A DNA stretch of 64,000 nt, taken from assembly GCA_030429495.1 (NCBI GenBank), contig JAUIFH010000008.1, forward strand, positions 124,001 to 188,000. The letters run 5' to 3'. Below the pieces are notes generated by a model. It was given only the letters and a program-made list of their open reading frames with translations, was not told where the DNA came from and did not search any database. This document shows positions 7,367-17,112 of this stretch, piece after piece. Each line of letters starts with the position of its first letter. The stretch's first letter is position 1. The stretch is from Alphaproteobacteria bacterium (GTDB lineage: Bacteria; Pseudomonadota; Alphaproteobacteria; Rhodobacterales; Rhodobacteraceae). Both the position numbers and the translations under genes were made by a program.

Positions 7367-8831
7367 ACAAGCCGTTGAATCTCGTGTGGAAGGCAAGATC
7401 CGCTGCGATGCCTGCCCGGTCATGTGCTACATCGCCGAGGGCCGCGCTGGGGCCTGCGACCGCTACGCGAATGAGGGTGGCGAACTGGTGCGGCTCGACC
7501 CGTTCACGGTGCTTGAGGCCGCGAAGGAAGGCGACGGGCAGGTTGTGCCGTTCCTTGAACGCGAGGCCGGCGAATGGGACGGCGACATTCTGAGGACCGA
7601 ACGGCCCTTCATCACCGCCATCGGCGCGGGAACCACCTATCCCGACTACAAGCCCGCCCCCTTCATCGTGGCGCAGGACCATGATGGGATCGACATGGTC
7701 ACCATCGTGACCGAGGGAATCTTTTCTTATTGCGGCGCCAAGGTGAAGGTCGACACCGACCGCTTCCTGGGGCCGGAGGCCGCGTCTGTCCGGGTCGATG
7801 GCGAGGCGATCGGTCATGTGATGACGGCCGAATACGGATCGCAGATGCTGTCGCTGGGGGGCGTTCATCACCTGACCGGCGGTTCGAAGAAGGAGGGGCG
7901 GGTGACATGCTCCTCCCTCCTGAAGCTCTGCAACAGGGAGCCGGTGACGGTTACCATCGACGGCGGGGCGGAGGTTGTTCTGGAGGCCGGCAAACCGCCC
8001 GTCGTGAACGGGGTGGAGGAGCACCTGATGCGCGTCGGCTGCGGCTCTGCCACCATCGGCATGTTCGCGCGGCAGTGGCACGGTCTGGTGGACGAGGTCG
8101 TCGTGGTCGACGATCACATCACCGGGGTGCTGAGCGAGCATCAGGCGGGGCGGCTTCTGGGGCTGGAGCCGTCGGGCATCAAGATCCTCGGCCACAAGTC
8201 GACGCCGGGGCGCTACTTCCGGGTGGCCGATCCGGGGACGGGCTGGGGCGGCACCAATATCGAGGATCCGCTGACCATCCTCGGGCCGTGGCGCGCACCG
8301 GCGGCTCCCGGTCTCAGGCTGTTGATTGTCTCAACCACCGGCGAGCAATGGGGCTACTATGTCCTTGATGATGAATTGCGGCCGGTGCAGTCGGAACTGC
8401 CCGAAAGCCTCCGGACCTCGGTCGAGAGGATCGCCGAGAACTGTGAGCCTTCGGTGACCTCGGTCCTCTTCATGGGCGGCGCGGGCGGTAGTCTGCGCGC
8501 CGGCGTGACGGAGAACCCGGTGCGCCTGACCCGGTCGGTGCGGCAGGCGGTGACGCAGGTCACCTGCGGCGGGGCGGAATGCTACATCTGGCCGGGAGGC
8601 GGCATCACCTTCATGGCGGATGTGACCGAGATGCCGTCGAACGCCTTCGGCTATGTGCCCACACCGGCGCTGGTCGCGCCGATCGAGTTCACAATGCGGC
8701 TTCGCGACTACGAGGCGCTTGGCGGTCACATGGATCAGGTCCGCCGGGTCGAGGATATCGGGCGCGACATCGAGCGGCGCGTCTCGACGACCCGCCCGAT
8801 ACCGGGGCGGGAGCGTAGCGGGCGGCCCTGA
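7359..8831 (+). CDS. 6-hydroxynicotinate reductase-like iron-sulfur flavoprotein
   Basis: A 490-residue protein that I recognise as the 6-hydroxynicotinate reductase (Hnr) type. Residues 16-33 form a CxxCxxxC-x9-C cluster (C16, C19, C23, C33), and further Cys occur in FSYCG, VTCSS, RVGCG and TCGGAEC. Hnr of Eubacterium barkeri was described as carrying a covalent flavin and several Fe-S clusters and reduces the hydroxylated pyridine ring. ATG 7359 overlaps the previous stop and has AAGGGAG six bases before it; ATG 7353 is possible but too close to that site. A conserved-looking PGTGWGGT stretch is a speculative flavin-attachment site. It ends the operon, four bases from the convergent DsbA gene. 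Confidence 0.8.
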   Translation: MVRQAVESRVEGKIRCDACPVMCYIAEGRAGACDRYANEGGELVRLDPFTVLEAAKEGDGQVVPFLEREAGEWDGDILRTERPFITAIGAGTTYPDYKPAPFIVAQDHDGIDMVTIVTEGIFSYCGAKVKVDTDRFLGPEAASVRVDGEAIGHVMTAEYGSQMLSLGGVHHLTGGSKKEGRVTCSSLLKLCNREPVTVTIDGGAEVVLEAGKPPVVNGVEEHLMRVGCGSATIGMFARQWHGLVDEVVVVDDHITGVLSEHQAGRLLGLEPSGIKILGHKSTPGRYFRVADPGTGWGGTNIEDPLTILGPWRAPAAPGLRLLIVSTTGEQWGYYVLDDELRPVQSELPESLRTSVERIAENCEPSVTSVLFMGGAGGSLRAGVTENPVRLTRSVRQAVTQVTCGGAECYIWPGGGITFMADVTEMPSNAFGYVPTPALVAPIEFTMRLRDYEALGGHMDQVRRVEDIGRDIERRVSTTRPIPGRERSGRP

Positions 8832-8834
8832 AGG

Positions 8835-9578
8835 TCAGCCGCGCTCGTCGGCGACGATCTCGCGCATTGTGTCGAGCGGCGCGTAGCCGCGCAGCATCTG
8901 CCCGCCCATGACGAAGGTGGGCGTGCCGGAAATCTGCATCCGTTGGGCCAGCAGATGGTTTTCCTCGATCACCTTGGTGACTTCCGGTGCGTCCATCTGC
9001 GCGATGATCGGCGCGGCGTCGATGCCGAGATCGGAGGCGAAAGCGGTCAGCGTCTCGGGGCTGACATCGCCGCGGAAGCTTTCGTAGAACCCGGAATTGA
9101 CCTTTTCATAGGCCGCGGTGCCCGCAACCTGAAGCGTCGCGATGGCGAAGCGCGCGGCGATCACCGACTGGTCGCCGAGGATCGGGAATTCCTTGACGAT
9201 GTAGCGGATGTCGCCGTCGCTCTCGACAAGCTCGGCCACCTCGGCATGGGCCTTGCGGCAATAGCCGCAGCGGTAGTCGATGAACTCGACGACGGTAATG
9301 CTGCCGTCGGGATTGCCGCCGACGAAGGAATGTCCGTCGCCGAACAGGTCGTTCGCATTGGCCTTGACGAGGTCAAGGTCCTGATTTGCGGCGGCCTCGG
9401 CCTGCCGCGTCTGAAGCACCTCGATCGCCTCGGACAGGACTTCGGGGTTTTCCAGCAGGTAGGCGCGGACCTCGGCACGGAACGCTTCGCGCTCGGCATC
9501 GGACATTGCGGAAAGGTCGAAGGCGGCGGCGGGTGTGGCAAGCATGGCTGCGGCAAGGGCGAGCGGGGCGAATTTCAT
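8835..9578 (-). CDS. Periplasmic DsbA-family thiol oxidoreductase
   Basis: A 247-residue secreted protein: an Ala-rich signal peptide (residues 1-19, ending AAA-F), an N-terminal helical extension, then a thioredoxin fold with the active site C104-G-Y-C107 and the cis-Pro loop SGTPTFVMGG. The extension before the thioredoxin fold resembles ScsC/Com1-like DsbA proteins, which act as periplasmic oxidases or isomerases. ATG 9578 has AGGGAA seven bases before it. It is convergent with the heterocycle operon and divergent from the aminotransferase gene; no DsbB partner is nearby. Confidence 0.88.
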   Translation of the reverse strand: MKFAPLALAAAMLATPAAAFDLSAMSDAEREAFRAEVRAYLLENPEVLSEAIEVLQTRQAEAAANQDLDLVKANANDLFGDGHSFVGGNPDGSITVVEFIDYRCGYCRKAHAEVAELVESDGDIRYIVKEFPILGDQSVIAARFAIATLQVAGTAAYEKVNSGFYESFRGDVSPETLTAFASDLGIDAAPIIAQMDAPEVTKVIEENHLLAQRMQISGTPTFVMGGQMLRGYAPLDTMREIVADERG

Positions 9579-9746
9579 CGGCGTTTCCCTGTCTGGCGGC
9601 GCGGCTTTGGCGCCGGAATCTCGGTTGCCCCTGTCATCGCAGATTGGGGGCGCGCCGTAAGGGCCACTTCTGTCGCAGCCATTGACCTTGCGCGCCCGGA
9701 CTGGAAAGAACGGGGCCGTCACGGGCGGCAGGATAGAGAGGGTCAG

Positions 9747-10889
9747 ATGCGCATATCAAGCCGCGGGGTGGTCGATCCCTTCATTGTGATGGACGTCATG
9801 GAAGCCGCCCGCGCCGCTGAGGCCGCGGGCCGGCACATCATCCACATGGAAGTGGGCCAGCCCTCGACACCGGCACCCGCAGGCGCCCGGGCCGCGCTGG
9901 CGCAGGCGATGGAGCGGGACGCGCTGGGCTATACCGTGGCGCTTGGCCTGCCGGAGCTGCGCAAGGGGATCGCGGGTCTTTACGCGCGCTGGTACGGGAT
10001 CGACCTCGACCCCTCGCGGGTCGTCGTGACGGCGGGATCGTCGGCGGCGTTCCTTTTGGCCTTCACGGCCCTCTTCGATGCGGGCGACAAGGTCGCACTG
10101 GGCGAGCCGGGCTATCCGTCCTACCGGCAGATACTGAAGGCGCTGTCGCTCATGCCCGTCGGCATCCCGACCCGGGCGGAGGACCGCTACCAGCCGCTGG
10201 CGGCGGACATTCCCGACGGTGTCGCGGGCCTTATCGTCGCGTCGCCGGCCAATCCGTCCGGCACCATGCTCGACCACAACGCCCTGTCCGCGCTGATCGG
10301 GGCCGCCGCGTCAAAGGGCGTCAGCTTCATCTCGGACGAGATCTATCACGGGCTGCACTACGAGGGGCGCGCGGTCTCGGCGCTGGAAGTGTCCGACGAG
10401 GTCTATGTCATCAACTCCTTCTCGAAATACTTCTCGATGACCGGCTGGCGGATCGGCTGGATGGTCGTGCCCGAGGCCCATATCCGCACGGTGGAGCGGC
10501 TGGCGCAGAACATGTTCATCTGCCCGCCCCATGCGAGCCAGATCGCCTCATTGGCTGCGCTTGACTGCGTTGATGAGTTGGAGGCGAACCGCACCGTCTA
10601 TGCCGAGAACCGGCGACTGATGCTGGAAGGGTTGCCGAAGGCCGGCTTCACCAAGATAGCGCCGCCGGATGGCGCGTTCTATATCTATGCCGATGTCTCC
10701 GGCCTGACCGATGACAGCCGCGCTTTCGCGGCGGAAATTCTCGACCGGGCCGGCGTCGCGGTGACGCCGGGTCTGGATTTCGACCCCCATCGCGGCGCGC
10801 AGACCCTGCGGTTTTCCTATGCGCGTTCGACCGCGGATATCCGCGAGGGGCTGGCGCGGCTCGCGGGGTTCATGGGCCGGCATGTGTAA
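9747..10889 (+). CDS. Pyridoxal-phosphate aminotransferase, class I/II
   Basis: A 380-residue fold-type I aminotransferase. The Schiff-base lysine is K227 in NSFSKYFSMTGWRIGW, with the SPANPSG loop near residue 170 and the C-terminal Arg of LRFSYARS for the substrate carboxylate. It transfers an amino group between an amino acid and a 2-oxo acid in the cytoplasm; the substrate is not evident. ATG 9747 follows GAGAGGG; the frame is open far upstream, antisense to dsbA, and that part is a shadow. Confidence 0.88.
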   Translation: MRISSRGVVDPFIVMDVMEAARAAEAAGRHIIHMEVGQPSTPAPAGARAALAQAMERDALGYTVALGLPELRKGIAGLYARWYGIDLDPSRVVVTAGSSAAFLLAFTALFDAGDKVALGEPGYPSYRQILKALSLMPVGIPTRAEDRYQPLAADIPDGVAGLIVASPANPSGTMLDHNALSALIGAAASKGVSFISDEIYHGLHYEGRAVSALEVSDEVYVINSFSKYFSMTGWRIGWMVVPEAHIRTVERLAQNMFICPPHASQIASLAALDCVDELEANRTVYAENRRLMLEGLPKAGFTKIAPPDGAFYIYADVSGLTDDSRAFAAEILDRAGVAVTPGLDFDPHRGAQTLRFSYARSTADIREGLARLAGFMGRHV

Positions 10890-10966
10890 CCTCTTGGTGA
10901 GGGGGAGTTCCGTCGCGCGGCGGCGTCGCCTATGATGCCGGAAAAAAGGGCGGCAGAGCGGGCACT

Positions 10967-12196
10967 ATGCGCATCCTACGATCCATCGCGGTTATCGCGG
11001 CGCTGATCTCTGCGCCGTTTGCCGTTGCTGCCGAAACCGGGATGACGGCGCTTGCCCATCTCGACCCGTCCACGTCGCGTGTGGCGGATGAAGGTGCGGG
11101 CATCGCAATGGACCTGTCGATCAGCCAGGGTGTGCCGTACCGGGCATTCCTGCTCTCCGATCCACCGCGGCTCGTGCTCGACTTCGCCGAAGTCGATTTC
11201 GGCCCGTCGCGTCCTGCGGCGCTCGACAAGTCGGACCGTGTCGCGGCGCTGGGCTGGGGGGTGATCCGCACTGGCTGGTCGCGGCTCGTGGCGGAACTGG
11301 ACGGGCCCTACCGGATCGCCAGCGCGGAGGCCCGCGTGGCTGAGGGCGGGGCCACGGAAATCCGCATCCGTCTGGCGCCAGAGACGGCGGAGGACTTCGT
11401 GGCGGCAACGGCCGCGGGCGCACCCGCCGGCGGGCGTTGGGCGATGCCGAAACCGGCCGAGGTCGACGCACCCAAGCGGCGCCAGGCGGGAGAAGCGCCG
11501 CTGGTCGTCGTGCTTGACCCCGGCCATGGCGGCATCGACCCAGGTGCCGAGGCCGGCGACGTGATCGAGGCCGAGGTGATGCTGCTTTTCGCCCGCGAAC
11601 TGGCCGATGTGCTTCGGCAAGGCGGGATGACACCGGTGTTGACGCGCGACGACGACGTCTTCGTGCCGCTGGAGACCCGCATCAGTATTGCCCGCGCCGC
11701 CGGCGCCGACGTGTTCCTGTCGCTCCACGCAGATGCCTTGGCCGAGGGCGAGGCCACCGGCGCGACAGTTTACCTGCTGGCCGATGAGGCAAGCGATTCG
11801 GCGTCGGCGCGGCTGGCGGAGCGGCATGACCGCGCCGACCTTCTGGCCGGTGTCGACCTTGCCGGGCAGGACGACATGGTCGCGCTGGTCATGATGGAAA
11901 TGGCGCGGGCGGAAACCCAGCCGCGCGCCGACCGTCTTGCCCGCGCGATCGTCGCGGCGGTCAAGGCGACGGGCGGAAAGATGCACCGCCATCCGATTCA
12001 GCAGGCGCATTTCTCGGTGCTGAAAGCGCCCGATATCCCTTCGGTCCTGCTGGAAATCGGCTTTCTATCCTCCCGGGCCGACCGCGTCAGGCTTGCCGAT
12101 CCGGTCTGGCGTGCGAAAATGCAGGAAGCGATTCTCGCTGCGTTGAAGGCGTGGGCGATCGCCGATGCGGAGGAAGCGCGGCTGATCCGGCAATAG
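10967..12196 (+). CDS. amiC: N-acetylmuramoyl-L-alanine amidase with AMIN domain
   Basis: A 409-residue periplasmic peptidoglycan amidase. It has a signal peptide (about residues 1-22), an AMIN domain (about 30-130) of the sort that targets the septum, a Pro/Lys linker, and an Amidase_3 domain from about 180. Zinc ligands and catalytic residues are seen in DPGHGG, VIEAEV, SLHADA and LLEIGF. It cleaves the bond between MurNAc and the stem peptide during daughter-cell separation. It lies directly before the PBP1A gene, so degradation and synthesis of the wall are encoded side by side. The symbol is by family resemblance. Confidence 0.93.
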   Translation: MRILRSIAVIAALISAPFAVAAETGMTALAHLDPSTSRVADEGAGIAMDLSISQGVPYRAFLLSDPPRLVLDFAEVDFGPSRPAALDKSDRVAALGWGVIRTGWSRLVAELDGPYRIASAEARVAEGGATEIRIRLAPETAEDFVAATAAGAPAGGRWAMPKPAEVDAPKRRQAGEAPLVVVLDPGHGGIDPGAEAGDVIEAEVMLLFARELADVLRQGGMTPVLTRDDDVFVPLETRISIARAAGADVFLSLHADALAEGEATGATVYLLADEASDSASARLAERHDRADLLAGVDLAGQDDMVALVMMEMARAETQPRADRLARAIVAAVKATGGKMHRHPIQQAHFSVLKAPDIPSVLLEIGFLSSRADRVRLADPVWRAKMQEAILAALKAWAIADAEEARLIRQ

Positions 12197-12321
12197 CGCC
12201 GGCAAGGCCGGTCCGCGATGAAAACGGCGATCTGCCGCCGGATGGGTTGGGGTCGCGTCAGTTCTTTTGACCGGCCCGCCCGGTCGCTGTATAGACGGCC
12301 CGTTCTGCTTGGAGTGTTCCT

Positions 12322-14877
12322 GTGATCCGTTTCATCCTGTCGTTCTTTGGTGGCTTTTTCAGCTGGATCGTCACCGGCGCGGTTTTCGCCGCGCTGACGA
12401 TCGGGGCCATCTTCTGGATGTATGGCCGCGACCTGCCGGACCACGAATACCTAGCGCAATACACGCCGAAGACGATCAGCCGGATCTATTCCGGCGAAGG
12501 CCAGCTGATGGACGAATTCGCGACCGAGCGGCGGATCTACGCGCCGATCGACGAAATCCCCGAGCTTGTGAAGGAAGCCTTCATCTCGGCCGAGGACAAG
12601 AACTTTTATTCGCACAAGGGGTTTGATGCGCGCGGCATGGCCGGGGCGCTTTGGGATGCGGTCCGCACCCGGGGCAAGACCTTGCGCGGCGCCTCGACGA
12701 TCCCGCAGCAGGTGGCGAAGAACTTCCTTCTGGGCGGCGACCGCACGGCCGAACGCAAGATCAAGGAACTGATCCTCGCCACGCGCCTTGTCGACACGCT
12801 GCCGAAGGACAAGATCCTCGAACTCTACCTCAACGAGATCGACCTTGGCTTTCTCTCGTTCGGCGTTGCCTCTGCCGCGCAGACCTACTTCAACAAGACG
12901 CTGGTCGAATTGCGGCCCGAGGAAGCGGCATACCTCGCAGCACTGCCCAAGGCGCCCTACAGCTACCACCCGGTCTACAACCGTGAGGCTGCGCTCGACC
13001 GGCGCAACTACGTCCTGCGCGAGATGTATCAGAACGGCTACCTGGATCAGGACCAGCTGAAGGAGGCGCAGGCGGCACCCCTCAAGACCGTGCAGAGCGG
13101 CGATTATCCGTCGTTCAAGAGCTCGCTTCCGCCGCGCGACTACTTCACTGACGAGATTCGCCGCCAGCTTTCCAAGAGCTTCGGCGAGGCCGAGTTCTTT
13201 GGCGGCGGTCTGACGATCCGCGCGACGGTCGACCCGGAGATGCAGACCCAGGCAGCAAGTGCGCTGCAGGAGGCGCTGGAGGACTACGACCGGAACCAGG
13301 GTGTCTGGCGTGGCACGCGCAAGGTGATCGAAGCCGCCGGGCTGGCGGATGAGGAAGCCTGGCGCAAGGCGTTGGCAGAGACCGACGTGCCGCGCGATGT
13401 CGCCGGCTGGCTTCCGGCTGTGGTGCTCGAGGTCGGTGAAAAGTCGGCGCGCATCGGGATCGAGGGCGTGTCCGACGACGAGGACGGCCACTGGATTCCG
13501 TCCGAAGACGTGACCTGGGCCCGCAAGCGTCAGGCTGACGGTCGCCTTGGCAAGAAGGCGACGGCCGCGGGCGATCTTGTCTCGGTCGGCGATGTGGTTC
13601 TCGTCGCGGCGCTGGCCAATGACGACGGCACGTTCAAGCGCTGGTCGCTGCGCCAGGTGCCGGAAGTGCAGGGCGGCTTCATGGCGATGGACGTCAATAC
13701 CGGTCGCGTGATCGCCATGCAGGGCGGGTTCTCCTACCAGTCGTCGGTGTTCAACCGTGCGACGCAGGCAATGCGCCAACCGGGTTCAGCCTTCAAGCCC
13801 TTCGTCTACGCAACGGCACTCGATTCCGGGTTCTCGCCGGCGACGATCGTCGTCGACGCGCCGATCGAGGTTGATACGCCGCAGGGCCTGTGGCGGCCGA
13901 AAAACGCGTCAAACCGCTTCTACGGCCCGACGCCGCTTCGGACCGGGATCGAACAGTCGCGGAACCTGATGACCGTGCGCGTCGCGCAGGAGATCGGGAT
14001 GCGGACGGTCGCGGGTTATGCCGAACGCTTTGGCGTCTACGACCGGCTGGAGCCCTACCTTGCCAACGCGCTGGGCGCGCAGGAGACGACGCTGTTCAAG
14101 ATGGTGGCAGCCTACGCGATGTTCGCTAATGGCGGCGAGCGGGTGGAACCGACGCTTGTCGACCGGGTGCAGGACCGTTGGGGCCGCACCGTCTACCGGC
14201 ACGACCAGCGTGATTGTGCGGACTGCAAGCTCGCGAGCCTCGATCCGGGTGCCGCGCCGCGCATCACGTCCGACCGGGAGCGGGTGATGGACGCCGTGAC
14301 CGCCTACCAGCTGACCTCGATGCTGCGCGGCGTGGTCGAACGCGGATCGGGGTCGGGGGTCAGGCTTCCGGTGCCTGTCGGCGGCAAGACCGGCACGTCG
14401 AACGACGCCAAGGACGTGTGGTTCATCGGCTTCACCTCGAACATCGTGGCGGGCTGCTACATGGGCTATGACCAGCCGCGCACGCTGGGGCGCGGCGCCT
14501 ATGGCGGCACGCTTTGCGTTCCGGTGTTCAATGCCTTCATGAAGGAAGCCGTGGCAAAGTACGGTGGCGGCGAGTTCAAGGTTCCACCCGGTGGTCATTT
14601 CATCCGGATCAACCGCTTCACCGGCGAACGGTTGCCCGACAACGCCACCGGCGACTATGTCCAGGCCGAGTTCTTCCGCGATGGCATGGTTCCGATCTTC
14701 GGCATCGGCGCGATGGTCGACGGTGGCTTTGCGATGGGACAGAACCTGCCGCTCTACGCCTATGGCGAACTCGGCGGGGATGAGGGGGGGACGACCGTCA
14801 CGACCTCGACCGGTCAGAAGAAAGTCATCCCGAAGAAGGCGGATTTCGGCACGCTGAGTTCCGGCGGTCTCTACTGA
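12322..14877 (+). CDS. mrcA: Bifunctional penicillin-binding protein 1A
   Basis: An 851-residue class A PBP. A transmembrane helix lies near residues 10-32, a GT51 glycosyltransferase domain follows (EDKNFYSHKGFD near 93-104), then an OB-like insert and the transpeptidase domain with SxxK (GSAFKPF, near 488), SxN (QSRNLM, near 543) and KTGT (GGKTGTSND, near 687). It polymerises glycan strands and cross-links peptides in the periplasm. The start is GTG 12322, nine bases after GGAG. The gene follows the amidase and precedes prfB. Confidence 0.97.
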   Translation: MIRFILSFFGGFFSWIVTGAVFAALTIGAIFWMYGRDLPDHEYLAQYTPKTISRIYSGEGQLMDEFATERRIYAPIDEIPELVKEAFISAEDKNFYSHKGFDARGMAGALWDAVRTRGKTLRGASTIPQQVAKNFLLGGDRTAERKIKELILATRLVDTLPKDKILELYLNEIDLGFLSFGVASAAQTYFNKTLVELRPEEAAYLAALPKAPYSYHPVYNREAALDRRNYVLREMYQNGYLDQDQLKEAQAAPLKTVQSGDYPSFKSSLPPRDYFTDEIRRQLSKSFGEAEFFGGGLTIRATVDPEMQTQAASALQEALEDYDRNQGVWRGTRKVIEAAGLADEEAWRKALAETDVPRDVAGWLPAVVLEVGEKSARIGIEGVSDDEDGHWIPSEDVTWARKRQADGRLGKKATAAGDLVSVGDVVLVAALANDDGTFKRWSLRQVPEVQGGFMAMDVNTGRVIAMQGGFSYQSSVFNRATQAMRQPGSAFKPFVYATALDSGFSPATIVVDAPIEVDTPQGLWRPKNASNRFYGPTPLRTGIEQSRNLMTVRVAQEIGMRTVAGYAERFGVYDRLEPYLANALGAQETTLFKMVAAYAMFANGGERVEPTLVDRVQDRWGRTVYRHDQRDCADCKLASLDPGAAPRITSDRERVMDAVTAYQLTSMLRGVVERGSGSGVRLPVPVGGKTGTSNDAKDVWFIGFTSNIVAGCYMGYDQPRTLGRGAYGGTLCVPVFNAFMKEAVAKYGGGEFKVPPGGHFIRINRFTGERLPDNATGDYVQAEFFRDGMVPIFGIGAMVDGGFAMGQNLPLYAYGELGGDEGGTTVTTSTGQKKVIPKKADFGTLSSGGLY

Positions 14878-15012
14878 CGGCAAAAAGTCGCCCCGGGGCC
14901 GGATTCGCGGTCGCCGCCTGCGGCTCGGCCCGCGGCCGGGGCGGGCCAGTCTCTTGCCGGGGCGCAGAGGCTCGGCTATCACCCCGAACGAACTATTGGA
15001 AGGACGACGGCC

Positions 15013-16137
15013 ATGCGCGCCGAGATGGAAAACATCGCCGACTCCGTGGGCAAGTCGCTGAAGCTACTTGGGCAGCGGATGGACTGGGAAACGGCACCGC
15101 ACCGGCTTGAAGAAATGAACGCCATGATCGAGGACGGCGATCTGTGGTCTGACCCGGCGCGCGCGCAGAAGCTGATGCGCGACCGCCAGATGCTGATCGA
15201 CCGGATCGAGATCTACAAGCGCATTGATCGTGAGCTGAAGGACAATGTCGACCTGATCGAACTCGGCGAGATGGAGGGCGACGCCGACATTGTCGCCGAT
15301 GCCGAGAAAAGCCTGAAAGCGTTGAAAGACTTCGCCGACCAGAAGGAGCTTGAGGCGCTTCTGGACGGTGAGGCAGATGGCAACGATACGTTCCTTGAAA
15401 TCAACGCCGGCGCCGGCGGTACCGAGGCGAACGACTGGGCACAGATGCTGCAGCGAATGTATGTGCGCTGGGCCGAAAAGCGCGGCTTCACGGTTGAATT
15501 GCAGTCCGAGGAACCTGGGACCGAGGCCGGGATCAAGTCCTGCGCCTATAAGATTTCCGGCCCCAACGCCTATGGCTGGCTGAAATCCGAAAGCGGCGTG
15601 CACCGGCTGGTGCGGATTTCGCCTTTCGGCAAGGGCACGCGGGAAACCTCGTTCGCCTCGGTCTGGGTCTATCCCGTCGTCGACGACAATATCGAGATCG
15701 AGGTCGCGCCCAACGACATCCGCATCGACACCTATCGCTCCTCCGGTGCGGGCGGGCAGCACGTGAATACGACCGACTCGGCGGTGCGGATCACCCACAT
15801 CCCGACCGGGATCGTCGTCACGAGTTCCGAGAAGTCGCAGCACCAGAACCGCGACATCGCGATGAAGGCGCTGAAATCGCGCCTTTACCAGATGGAGCTC
15901 GACAGGCGGAACGCCGCGATCAACGCCCAGCATGAGGCCAAGGGTTCGGCCGGCTGGGGCAACCAGATCCGTTCCTACGTCCTGCAGCCCTACCAGATGG
16001 TCAAGGACCTGCGCACGGGGCACGAGACGTCCGACACCCAGGGGGTGCTCGATGGTGATCTGGACGCGTTCATGGCCGCGACGCTCGCCATGGATGTCGC
16101 CGGCAAGAGCCGGGCAGAGGCCCAGGCCGACGAATAA
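15013..16137 (+). CDS. prfB: Peptide chain release factor 2
   Basis: A 374-residue RF2. The peptidyl-hydrolase motif GGQ is at residues 247-249 (SSGAGGQHVN) and the stop-codon recognition motif SPF is in RISPFGKGTRE, which selects UGA and UAA. The frame is continuous from ATG 15013 (preceded by GGAAGGACG), so the programmed frameshift of the enterobacterial gene is absent. It acts on the ribosome at termination and sits between PBP1A and a DUF2189 membrane protein. Confidence 0.97.
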   Translation: MRAEMENIADSVGKSLKLLGQRMDWETAPHRLEEMNAMIEDGDLWSDPARAQKLMRDRQMLIDRIEIYKRIDRELKDNVDLIELGEMEGDADIVADAEKSLKALKDFADQKELEALLDGEADGNDTFLEINAGAGGTEANDWAQMLQRMYVRWAEKRGFTVELQSEEPGTEAGIKSCAYKISGPNAYGWLKSESGVHRLVRISPFGKGTRETSFASVWVYPVVDDNIEIEVAPNDIRIDTYRSSGAGGQHVNTTDSAVRITHIPTGIVVTSSEKSQHQNRDIAMKALKSRLYQMELDRRNAAINAQHEAKGSAGWGNQIRSYVLQPYQMVKDLRTGHETSDTQGVLDGDLDAFMAATLAMDVAGKSRAEAQADE

Positions 16138-16278
16138 GGCCGCGGCATCGCGCCGGAAATTGTGCCGGCCGCCAAGAGGGTTATCCCTGAACGCAAAGCG
16201 CGGAAGACGCGCACAGGCTGCTTGTCAGCCCGCCCGCTCTTGCCCTAGCCTTGCCCTGCGCGCGAGGGAGGAGGAGAG

Positions 16279-17055
16279 ATGACAGAAGTTGATCGGGGTC
16301 CCGATCCGCTCCCCGAGATAGGGGAGGTATCGAGGTCGGATATCGCGACCGTTCTACGGCTGGGCCTTCAGGATTTCCTGCGCGCACCGCTTTACGGCAT
16401 TTTCTTCAGTGCGGTCTACGTCGCGGGCGGGTTGTTGCTCTGGTACGTCTATGGCAAGGCCGGCCAGCAATGGTGGCTGGCCCCGGTCGTGGTCGGTTTC
16501 CCGCTGCTCGCGCCCTTCGCGGCGGTCGGCCTTTACGAGGTCAGCCGGCGGATCGAGGCCGGCGAACCCCTGCGCTGGGGTGAGGTTCTGGGCGTAGTCT
16601 TCGCGCAGAAGGACAGGCAGATTCCGGCGATGGCGGCCGTCATCATCGTCATCTTCCTGTTCTGGGTCTTTGTCGCCCATGCGCTTTTCGCGCTGTTCAT
16701 GGGGCTGCGCGCCTTCACGAGCGGTCTGGATTTCGTGAGCCTGTTCCTCGAAGGAAACGGCCCGCTCATGCTGCTGGTGGGCGGCGCCATCGGTGCGGCC
16801 TTCGCATTCGTCCTGTTCGGGATCACCGTGGCCGGACTGCCGCTTCTTCTCGACCGGGAGGTCGACTTCGTGTCTGCGATGATCCGCTCGATGCAGGCGG
16901 TGGTGGCGAATCTCGGCGTGATGATCGTCTGGGGCGCAGTGATCGCGGCATTGCTGTTTCTGGGCATGGCACCGCTTTTCGTTGGCCTGTTCGTTGCGCT
17001 GCCGGTGCTTGGCCATGCGACGTGGCACATGTATCGACGGCTTCTGAAGGCCTGA
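16279..17055 (+). CDS. DUF2189 domain integral membrane protein
   Basis: A 258-residue protein with about six hydrophobic segments. The opening (SDIATVLRLGLQDFLRAPLYG) and the following VYVAGGLLLWYV helix are characteristic of the DUF2189 family, whose function is not known to me. It starts behind GAGGGAGGAGAG. It is convergent with the bactofilin gene, and a hairpin lies between the two stops. Confidence 0.85.
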   Translation: MTEVDRGPDPLPEIGEVSRSDIATVLRLGLQDFLRAPLYGIFFSAVYVAGGLLLWYVYGKAGQQWWLAPVVVGFPLLAPFAAVGLYEVSRRIEAGEPLRWGEVLGVVFAQKDRQIPAMAAVIIVIFLFWVFVAHALFALFMGLRAFTSGLDFVSLFLEGNGPLMLLVGGAIGAAFAFVLFGITVAGLPLLLDREVDFVSAMIRSMQAVVANLGVMIVWGAVIAALLFLGMAPLFVGLFVALPVLGHATWHMYRRLLKA

Positions 17056-17067
17056 CCGCAAAGCGAA

Positions 17068-17089
17068 AGGGGCGCCCAAAGGCGCCCCT
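17068..17089. terminator. Hairpin between convergent genes
   Basis: AGGGGCGCC (17068-17076) and GGCGCCCCT (17081-17089) form a perfect 9-bp stem with loop CAAA. On the minus strand it is followed by TTTCGCTTT, so it most likely terminates the bactofilin transcript; on the plus strand no clear T-run follows. Confidence 0.65.
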
Positions 17090-17112
17090 GCATTCCCTGA
17101 AACCGTACCTGA

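Noticed and set aside
8943-9746. Upstream extension of the aminotransferase frame
   Set aside because: This part is antisense to dsbA; the aminotransferase fold starts at ATG 9747 with its own ribosome-binding site.
14881-14960. Terminator after the PBP1A gene
   Set aside because: There are long GC-rich complementary stretches but no T-run and no clean stem.
15013-15100. Programmed frameshift in prfB
   Set aside because: The frame is continuous from ATG and no in-frame TGA with a slippery site is present.
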